From: Gammaproteobacteria bacterium
GTDB lineage: Bacteria; Pseudomonadota; Gammaproteobacteria; Nitrosococcales; Methylophagaceae
Direction of reading: 5' to 3'
Assembly: GCA_014859375.1 (NCBI GenBank)
Contig: JACUUH010000023.1
Coordinates: 1 to 35,705 of the forward strand
Length of the DNA: 35,705 nucleotides
A program made the position numbers and the translations under genes. Shown piece after piece: positions 26,640 through 35,705 of the stretch; position 1 is the first letter of the stretch, and each line of letters opens with the position of its first letter. The notes under the pieces are model-generated. The model was not told the DNA's origin and made no database searches. It saw only the letters and a program-made list of their open reading frames with translations.

Positions 26640-27317
26640 ATGATAAGACCAAAGGTGATTTTCTTCGACGTTAACGAGACGCTCCTCGACCTGAAGCCTG
26701 TAAAGGAAAGTGTGGGCAAAGCCCTGGATGGCCGCTCGGAGTTAGTCCCGCTCTGGTTCACAACGATGCTACAGTACTCGCTGGTGACGACGGTGGCCGA
26801 CCGCTATAGTGACTTCGGTGAAATCGCCGTCGCATGCCTGCGCATGGTCGCAAAAAATCAAGGGATTAATCTCGATGAAGCTGCGGCGAAAAAAGCTGTC
26901 ACCCCATTCCGATCCATGCCGTCGCATCCAGATGTCATCCCAGCACTCGAACGTCTTCGCGACGCGAAATACCGGCTGCTCACGCTAACCAATTCTTCCG
27001 ACGCTATGATCACCGACCAGTTGAAAAACGCAGGACTCGACAAGCTGTTCGAGGCCGCGCTGAGTGTTGAGAGCGTAGGCCTGTACAAACCGCACGTCGA
27101 CGTCTACCGCTGGGCAGCCCAACGGGTCGGGGTGGACGTGTCCGAGTGCTTGCTGGTCGCGGCCCACGGGTGGGACGTGGCTGGGGCAGCCTGGGCTGGC
27201 ATGAGGTCTGCATTTGTCGGTCGTCCTGGCCAGCAGCAGTTTCCTCTCGGGCCGACACCGGAGCTGGAGATCGCAACATTCAAGGAGTTGGCGGATAAGC
27301 TGGCGATGTTGAAATGA
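26640..27317 (+). CDS. Haloacid dehalogenase type II-like hydrolase
   Basis: 225 residues of the L-2-haloacid dehalogenase class within the HAD superfamily. Motif I FFDVNETLLD has nucleophile Asp10. Motif II is LTLTNSSD (Ser/Thr near 119), motif III Lys150 in GLYKPH, and motif IV AAHGWDVAGA with Asp179. The cap domain follows motif I, as in type II enzymes. Dehalogenase activity is possible, but phosphatase activity cannot be excluded. Codon use is GC-rich like the motAB-like genes, and the flanks are AT-rich and repeat-bearing, which suggests transfer. The purine-rich GAGAGGTGAG precedes the ATG. Confidence 0.88.
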   Translation: MIRPKVIFFDVNETLLDLKPVKESVGKALDGRSELVPLWFTTMLQYSLVTTVADRYSDFGEIAVACLRMVAKNQGINLDEAAAKKAVTPFRSMPSHPDVIPALERLRDAKYRLLTLTNSSDAMITDQLKNAGLDKLFEAALSVESVGLYKPHVDVYRWAAQRVGVDVSECLLVAAHGWDVAGAAWAGMRSAFVGRPGQQQFPLGPTPELEIATFKELADKLAMLK

Positions 27318-27481
27318 ACTCCCGTATATTCAGGTTTTCAATTGTATCTGATCCTGACCAATCCCCACGAAATATCAAGTAAAAACAACTGATTAACACT
27401 AAAATAAAGAGAACTGTCATAACGCTTGATGATCTGATCAATTACCAAAAATCACACATCAGAAAGCGCCATGTGAATAAA

Positions 27482-27502
27482 TTAACCTGAATCCGGGATA
27501 AG
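27482..27502 (+). repeat. Diverged copy of dispersed repeat
   Basis: TTAACCTGAATCCGGGATAA followed by G. It shares TTAACCT and GGATAAG with the exact 30-bp copy 50 bp further on. Confidence 0.55.
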
Positions 27503-27551
27503 AAACAGCGCCCACAAAGGGGATTAAGACGCTTTAACTCAATCAACATAT

Positions 27552-27581
27552 TTAACCTCAGTTCTGGATAAGCACAGCCAT
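27552..27581 (+). repeat. 30-bp dispersed repeat, copy B
   Basis: Identical over 30 bp to the minus strand of 23-52, so the two copies face each other across about 27.5 kb. No transposase is next to it. It may be the terminal repeat of a lost or non-autonomous element. Confidence 0.6.
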
Positions 27582-27838
27582 TAAGTTGTGTGCGGGTGTC
27601 TGCTCGCACGCGAGGTGGCTAAATGAAGCCAGACTGAAAGCTGAGGCTGATAAATTGGTTTTGCTGTAATGAACAACTACCAACCAGACACAGACCAACT
27701 GACGCCATCCACTAACGGCACCGCAGACGTGTTTTTTGATTGGTGGTACTTTTTGCACTTACATTGCACTTACGGAAAAGTTTTGAAATTAAAGAATAAC
27801 CGACTTATTCTATAATGCATTGTTTTTATTTATTTTTT

Positions 27839-27915
<77 letters not shown>

Positions 27916-27925
27916 AACGGCATGC

Positions 27926-27934
27926 ATTATAACA
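27926..27934 (-). promoter_or_regulatory. Extended -10 promoter of tRNA-Arg
   Basis: Minus strand TGTTATAAT (TGn plus a perfect TATAAT) ends 11 nt before the mature tRNA 5' end. No clear -35 box is visible at 16-18 nt. Confidence 0.55.
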
Positions 27935-28066
27935 GGACTGTGTTAGACCGACGATTTCAAAAACAGTCTGTTGATGGCTGACCGGCAGTAATGGGGCTGT
28001 TGTTGCTCGCCTGCACTCTGTCCCTGTAGTGATACTTGCTCAAAAATTTTGCCATAAAATCAAATA

Positions 28067-29047
28067 TCACGACATTAAGGCTTTAATGTGTGCAATAACG
28101 GCATTTGCATTACCCTCAATGTTATAGCCGCCCTCCAAAACCGACACAATTTTTCCACCAGCATGACCTTGTGCAATTGTTTTGACCATTTCTGTCAGTT
28201 CAAAAAAGCCTTTATCGCTAATATCATGACAGCCCAACAGATCATCTTTGCGGCTATCAAAACCCGCTGAAATCATCACCAAGTCGGGTTTGAAGTCATC
28301 GGCGACAGGCAATAATCTATCTCTAAACACAGAAATGATATCGTGATCTGTCGCTCCGCAGCCCAGATGAACATTGATATTAAACCCCTTGCCTTTTGCT
28401 TCGCCTGTCCTTTCTGGTAAACCAGTGCCCGGATAGGCAAACATATCATGTGTAGAGAAATACAACACACTAGGATCTGAATAAAATGCCCACTCAGTGC
28501 CATTTCCATGATGATAATCCCAGTCAATTATCAGTATTTTCTTTAGCTGATAGTGCTGTTGTGCATAACGCGCTCCAATCGCTACATGATTGAAGTAACA
28601 AAAGCCTTCTTCTTGACCTGTGTTTTTTGCATGATGGCCTGGTGGACGAGAGGCACAAAACGCATTAGTTACGTTGCCCATACAAACAGCATCTATTGCA
28701 GAAAGCACGCCTGAAGTGGCAAGTAAAGCCTGTTGATATGTCGTTGGCTGATGAGTTTTAATGTTATTCACATGTTCAACTGAATGAATCTTTGTCAGCC
28801 AGGTTTCAGCATCAACCGTTGGAGAAATCAACCTAAGTTGCTTGTGGAGATTTTCAGCTAATAGGTGTTGCTTTATTGCTTGATAACGCGCTGGAGATTC
28901 TGGATGCGCATCGGATATTTTATGTGCTAAGAAGCCATCATCGATGACCAAGCCAGTATTTCTAGGTTGCTCATTAGCTAGAACATCAGCGGTTAAAGCA
29001 CTGGATGCAGATAACTTAAGAAACTGTCTTCTACTAAATACAGACAT
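28067..29047 (-). CDS. Histone deacetylase-family amidohydrolase with Tat signal
   Basis: 326 residues, zinc deacetylase fold (class II HDAC / acetylpolyamine amidohydrolase type). The N-terminus SRRQFLKLSASSAL is a twin-arginine signal, so export to the periplasm is predicted. Catalytic features are intact: RPPGHHA with His138-His139, zinc ligands Asp177 and His179 in IDWDYHHGNGTEW, and the third Asp in ISAGFDSRKDD. A likely substrate class is acetylated polyamines or similar amides. It stands alone between the tRNA and the efflux operon. Most bacterial relatives are cytoplasmic, so the Tat signal is notable. Confidence 0.9.
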   Translation of the reverse strand: MSVFSRRQFLKLSASSALTADVLANEQPRNTGLVIDDGFLAHKISDAHPESPARYQAIKQHLLAENLHKQLRLISPTVDAETWLTKIHSVEHVNNIKTHQPTTYQQALLATSGVLSAIDAVCMGNVTNAFCASRPPGHHAKNTGQEEGFCYFNHVAIGARYAQQHYQLKKILIIDWDYHHGNGTEWAFYSDPSVLYFSTHDMFAYPGTGLPERTGEAKGKGFNINVHLGCGATDHDIISVFRDRLLPVADDFKPDLVMISAGFDSRKDDLLGCHDISDKGFFELTEMVKTIAQGHAGGKIVSVLEGGYNIEGNANAVIAHIKALMS

Positions 29048-29242
29048 GTCATTTTCCTCTCATAGTCAAACAGCATTTCAAACTCAATCTTAACAAAATC
29101 AGTTGATTTTAAAGACAATAATTTTCGCGTCAGATAACACATTAATATGGCGTGTATTGATGTCCCGCTCTTTCATTAAGTTGTTGCTGATTTGAATTTA
29201 AAAGGTTAATCTAAGCCTCCAATAATTCAGTCACATTACTAA

Positions 29243-29551
29243 ATGCGATCATTCTCTATCCTATCTTTAATTTTAATCCTATGTATGGCTTTCTCTGGCA
29301 CTGCAAGCGCATATTTGCATCTGGAGCAGCATGAGAGCGATCACCATTCTGAGCAACATGGCTTGGATCATGTGCATTTCAATGACATTGAAACAGAGCA
29401 TGACCATCACTTTAATCTGCATGTATTCGGTGATTTGGTTGAGCATGATTCTATTTCAATTGATAGTCACCGTGACATTATCTTTGGCGAGTCCAATACC
29501 CGTCTAATTTTCCGTAGTTATATTCCACCTATCCCACCACCAAACGCATAA
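29243..29551 (+). CDS. Secreted His-rich protein of efflux operon
   Basis: Not recognised as a named family. It is 102 residues with a Sec signal (MRSFSILSLILILCMAFSGTASA). The mature part is rich in His, Asp and Glu: HLEQHESDHHSEQHGLDHVH and TEHDHHFNLH. This suggests periplasmic binding of divalent metal. The C-terminus ends in a proline-rich YIPPIPPPNA. It is the first gene of the czc-like operon, 70 nt upstream of the outer-membrane factor, so a metal-capture or metal-sensing role is a reasonable inference. Confidence 0.8.
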   Translation: MRSFSILSLILILCMAFSGTASAYLHLEQHESDHHSEQHGLDHVHFNDIETEHDHHFNLHVFGDLVEHDSISIDSHRDIIFGESNTRLIFRSYIPPIPPPNA

Positions 29552-29621
29552 TTTCATCGCTTTAAATCCTTTGATATTCGCCTATCAGGCATAGGCATAG
29601 GCATTGCTATGAGAGTTAATC

Positions 29622-30893
29622 ATGAAATTACATACATTATTAGGACGCTTGCAATACAGCGTTCTGGCGATAGGGCTATCTTTACCTAGTATCGCTACCG
29701 CTATTGATCTACCTACTGCGGTCAGAAAAACACTGGAGAATAGTCCCCAGTTACAACGTTATCCTTTCCATATCAGAGCACTGGATGGCGAAGCTATTCA
29801 GGCCGGATTAAAACCAAATCCGACCATCCATGTCGATATAGAAAATGTACTCGGTACAGGTGACAGCCGTTTCCTTGCTGGCACTGAATTAACAGTGTCA
29901 TTAAGTCAATTGATTGAGCTTGGTAACAAACGCGAGAAACGAATCGACATCGTCGATCAGAAATCTGCCGCTATTCAGCGCGACTACGAAGTAAAACGCT
30001 TAGATGTGGTCGCTGATATGATGCGACGTTTTTATGACGCATTAAGACTGCAATATCTCATTGACTGGAATAAAACACGCATTCAATCAGAACAATCAGC
30101 GCTGGATGTTATCACTCGTCGAGCTCAAGCTGGTGTTGTTGGTCAAGCAGATGTGATGCGTATGCAACTAAGACTTGCCAAGTCAAAAGTAAAGCACGCT
30201 GAATTAAAACAGCAGCACCAACAGGCATTGATCGTTCTGGCTACCCATTGGGCCGCATCTGCTGACTTTGAAAAGACTGAAGGTCAGCTAGAACAAGTGC
30301 CTGAACTACCAAGCGAAACCATGCTGATGTCAGCGCTAGAGCAGACGCCAGACTACTTGCTCGCACAGGCTGAAACACGAATCAACCAGGCTCGGTTATC
30401 ACTTGCTCAAGCTGAAAGTCAGGCTAACATCACGGTCGGTGGCGGTATCAGACGCATGGAAGCGATTGATGATAATGCCTTTGTCTTTAATTTTTCTATG
30501 CCCTTGCAATGGCATAACCGTAATCAAGGCAACATCGCCCTTGCTCAAGCACAGTATGAGGAAAAATTGGCAAATCAAGACATCTTGATAGGTCAACTTG
30601 AACTGACACTAGGTCAAATTCGCTCGGCCATGAACACCAGACTTAATCAAATACAACGGCTTGAAACCGAATTACAACCTGTTGCCAACTCACTATTAGC
30701 TGAGATCCAACAGGGTTACCAATTAGGTCAATACACTGTTTTGCAGTGGGTCGATGCTCAAGATGAACTTTTCTCTATTGAACGTGACGTGATTGAATCT
30801 CAATATGCTGTCCACATGCAATTTCTCGAATTAGAACGCCTGAGCGGCAATAGCCTAATCAACGATGCTAAAGCGCCCGCTCACAAGGAATAA
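29622..30893 (+). CDS. czcC: CzcC-like outer-membrane efflux factor
   Basis: TolC-superfamily channel of a heavy-metal RND pump. It has 423 residues with an N-terminal signal ending ATA near residue 27. GLKPNPTIHVDIENVLGTG and LTVSLSQLIELGNKREKRI are characteristic of CzcC/CusC-like metal efflux factors. It consists of long amphipathic helices with many Gln and Ala. The stop lies 4 nt before the start of the adaptor gene. Confidence 0.9.
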   Translation: MKLHTLLGRLQYSVLAIGLSLPSIATAIDLPTAVRKTLENSPQLQRYPFHIRALDGEAIQAGLKPNPTIHVDIENVLGTGDSRFLAGTELTVSLSQLIELGNKREKRIDIVDQKSAAIQRDYEVKRLDVVADMMRRFYDALRLQYLIDWNKTRIQSEQSALDVITRRAQAGVVGQADVMRMQLRLAKSKVKHAELKQQHQQALIVLATHWAASADFEKTEGQLEQVPELPSETMLMSALEQTPDYLLAQAETRINQARLSLAQAESQANITVGGGIRRMEAIDDNAFVFNFSMPLQWHNRNQGNIALAQAQYEEKLANQDILIGQLELTLGQIRSAMNTRLNQIQRLETELQPVANSLLAEIQQGYQLGQYTVLQWVDAQDELFSIERDVIESQYAVHMQFLELERLSGNSLINDAKAPAHKE

Positions 30894-30897
30894 ACCA

Positions 30898-32127
30898 ATG
30901 AAAACCTATCTGTTTATATTAACTCTATTATTACAAAGTCCTGCTTTTGCTGCAGGCAGCCATGGTGATCACGGTCATGACGATACTGCGCCAGAAGCAA
31001 TACCCGAAGGCCCACACGGTGGCAAGTTGTTGCAAAGTGATGGACTTAATCTGGAAATCACTATTTTTGAAACAGGTATTCCGCCGGAAATGCGTGTTTA
31101 TGCCTATCAACCAGATGGTAGCGCCATTTCACCTGATGACATTGAGATGACTGTCAGACTGAATCGAACTGGTGGTCAACACGATCTTGTCGACTTTAGC
31201 AGCGAACGTGATTATCTGGTTAGTGATATGGTTATTACCGAACCTCACTCGTTTGAAGTAGAGGTCGTGGCACAGTATCAAAATAAAGATTATCACTGGC
31301 ACTTTGAAAGTTTTGAAGGACGAGCAGAAATCCCTGATCGTCTGCTTGAACTGACTGACGTTGAAACAGAAACAGTTGGACCACAAACCCTGACTATCAC
31401 TAATAGTGTTTATGGCGTGATTAGCAAAGCTGAAGATCGGGTGTTTCATGTACATGCCCCTTATCCTGGGATTATTGAAACCGTAAATGTCAAAACGGGT
31501 GATAAAGTAAAGAAAGGCCAACGTCTACTGACCGTTCGTAACCAACAAACACTACAAAGTTACACCATAAACAGCCCATCATCTGGCGAAATCACCTTAC
31601 GATTAGCCAAACAGGGTGATCATTCTGATATGGGCACGCTGATTGAGATTAGTGATTTATCCAAGGTCTGGGTTGAAATGTCGATGTTTCCCAATGACAT
31701 TGAGCAAATTACTCAAGGCATGACCGTTACCGTTAACGATCTGCATGGTGAGCATACTGCCGAAGGTAAACTGGATTATCTATCGCCTCAAATGACTGGC
31801 GGACACATAGCTCGTGCCAGAGCGACAATTAATAATAGCGATGGTGTCTGGCGACCAGGCATGCATGTTAAAGCTAAGGTCATGATTGAGCGTATCGACG
31901 TACCACTCGCCGTTAAACGCACAGCTCTGCAATCTTTCCGTGATATGTCGGTAGTCTTTGGCCGTTTCGGCAATGTATTTGAAGTCAGAATGTTAGAACT
32001 TGGCCGCCAAGATAAGGAATACGTTGAAGTAATTAGCGGGATCAATGCAGGCACTGAGTATGTGACCAACAACAGCTATCTGCTCAAAGCAGAAGTCTTA
32101 AAAGATGGCGCAAGCCACGATCACTAG
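30898..32127 (+). CDS. czcB: CzcB-like periplasmic adaptor
   Basis: Membrane-fusion protein linking pump and outer-membrane channel. A signal peptide MKTYLFILTLLLQSPAFA precedes a His-rich start of the mature protein (GSHGDHGHDD) that may bind metal. Lipoyl-like halves (VHAPYPGIIETVNVKTGDKVKKGQ and YTINSPSSGEITLRL) and the beta-barrel segment follow. The frame opens at 30865 within czcC, but the ATG at 30898 follows AAGGAATAAACCA and starts the signal peptide, giving 409 residues. Confidence 0.92.
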   Translation: MKTYLFILTLLLQSPAFAAGSHGDHGHDDTAPEAIPEGPHGGKLLQSDGLNLEITIFETGIPPEMRVYAYQPDGSAISPDDIEMTVRLNRTGGQHDLVDFSSERDYLVSDMVITEPHSFEVEVVAQYQNKDYHWHFESFEGRAEIPDRLLELTDVETETVGPQTLTITNSVYGVISKAEDRVFHVHAPYPGIIETVNVKTGDKVKKGQRLLTVRNQQTLQSYTINSPSSGEITLRLAKQGDHSDMGTLIEISDLSKVWVEMSMFPNDIEQITQGMTVTVNDLHGEHTAEGKLDYLSPQMTGGHIARARATINNSDGVWRPGMHVKAKVMIERIDVPLAVKRTALQSFRDMSVVFGRFGNVFEVRMLELGRQDKEYVEVISGINAGTEYVTNNSYLLKAEVLKDGASHDH

Positions 32128-35274
<3,147 letters not shown>

Positions 35275-35283
35275 GGAGGATAT

Positions 35284-35625
35284 ATGTGGTACTACCTCAC
35301 TAAGCTGTTAATTAGTGCCAGCTTGATTGTTGTTATCTCAGAACTGGCAAAACGAAGTTCTGTGCTGGGAGCAATTGTGGCATCAATACCACTTACCTCT
35401 GTTATCGCTATGATTTGGTTGTATCACGATACGGGTGATACAGGCAAAATCATTGCACTGGCATCGACTATTTTTTGGCTGGTCATTCCATCATTAGTGC
35501 TATTTATCGCACTGCCCATATTACTACGCTATGGTGTTCACTTTTATCTGAGCATTGGACTATCGGTGGGCCTGACCAGTTTGGCATATTACCTTATGTT
35601 AGTAATCATGAAACAGGCTGGCTAA
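35284..35625 (+). CDS. DUF3147-like small membrane protein
   Basis: 113 residues with four hydrophobic segments and the ELAKRSSVLGAIVASIPLTS motif of DUF3147 proteins. AAGGAGG precedes the ATG, 9 nt after czcA, so it is the last gene of the efflux operon. DUF3147 genes often follow RND metal pumps; the function is unknown. Confidence 0.85.
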   Translation: MWYYLTKLLISASLIVVISELAKRSSVLGAIVASIPLTSVIAMIWLYHDTGDTGKIIALASTIFWLVIPSLVLFIALPILLRYGVHFYLSIGLSVGLTSLAYYLMLVIMKQAG

Positions 35626-35659
35626 TATTTCACGGAGGTCAAATATTTCACGGAGGTCA
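35624..35659 (+). repeat. 18-bp tandem direct repeat
   Basis: Two exact copies of AATATTTCACGGAGGTCA directly abut at 35624-35641 and 35642-35659. The first begins in the stop codon of the DUF3147-like gene and the second runs into the palindrome at 35655. Confidence 0.85.
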
Positions 35660-35695
35660 GGTCTTGCAACTCACACCAAAATGCAAGACCTGACC
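35655..35695 (+). repeat. REP-like palindrome ending efflux operon
   Basis: GGTCAGGTCTTGCA and TGCAAGACCTGACC form a perfect 14-bp stem with a 13-nt loop. TGCAAGACCTGACCC is typical of repetitive extragenic palindromes associated with REP-type tyrosine transposases in Gammaproteobacteria. Located right after the operon, it may end or stabilise the transcript. Confidence 0.75.
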
Positions 35696-35705
35696 CTCTT
35701 CATTC

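Larger units (their letters stand above)
27318..27838. other. Gene-poor, repeat-bearing stretch
   Basis: No convincing gene. It carries two copies of the dispersed repeat (27482-27502 and 27552-27581), a small palindrome around GTGTCTGCTCGCACGCG, and stop-rich sequence. The frames present on the minus strand have no ribosome-binding site and no recognisable domain. It reads as mobile-element debris between the HAD gene and the tRNA. Confidence 0.5.

Noticed and set aside
27558-27758. 66-aa minus-strand frame near the repeats
   Set aside because: No ribosome-binding site, it overlaps the dispersed repeat, and it has no recognisable domain.

Overview
The window looks like chromosomal DNA of a methylotrophic gammaproteobacterium. 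The evidence is moderate-to-low GC, the conserved tgt-yajC-secD-secF order, and a complete pqqABCDE set for the cofactor of methanol-type quinoprotein dehydrogenases. A Methylophaga-like (Piscirickettsiaceae) marine methylotroph is my best guess. It rests on gene content and style, not on a database match.

Layout. 1-5260: housekeeping block on the minus strand (secF, secD, yajC, tgt), then pyrF divergently on the plus strand. 5260-13290: a probable small membrane protein and its terminator, a glutathione peroxidase, a B12-binding-type radical SAM protein, an isochorismatase-like hydrolase, a TolC-type outer-membrane factor, a rhodanese, a PCMT-like methyltransferase, glnS and msrA. 13285-18349: pqqB-C-D-E followed by a translationally coupled ABC-2 ATPase and permease, all on the minus strand. 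18278-18903: three separate pqqA genes that encode the same 23-residue peptide. Each has its own upstream block; two are closed by strong terminators, and the third leads through a hairpin into pqqB. 19044-23641: a minus-strand chain of five overlapping genes (M48 BepA-like protease, SoxY-like, SoxZ-like, histidine kinase, NarL-type response regulator) that ends just upstream of the pqqA array. 23744-24444: divergent tusA and dsrE2-like genes.

24450-27840 is compositionally different: a GC-rich MotA/MotB pair, a GC-rich haloacid-dehalogenase-type gene and gene-poor stretches with short dispersed repeats, bordering a tRNA-Arg(CCT). It reads as acquired DNA. 28067-29047 is a histone-deacetylase-family enzyme with a twin-arginine signal. 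29243-35625 is a divalent-metal efflux operon (His-rich secreted protein, CzcC-, CzcB- and CzcA-like proteins, small membrane protein), closed by a REP-like palindrome.

The most interesting part is 13285-23641. Precursor peptide dosage is raised by three independent pqqA units. These share a TCCTGAGT-containing element at an almost fixed distance (about 116-120 nt) from each start codon. A two-component system is encoded immediately upstream, fused by overlaps to SoxYZ-like carriers and a periplasmic protease, and an ABC transporter that could export PQQ is coupled to pqqE. The regulatory link and the transporter substrate are inferences.
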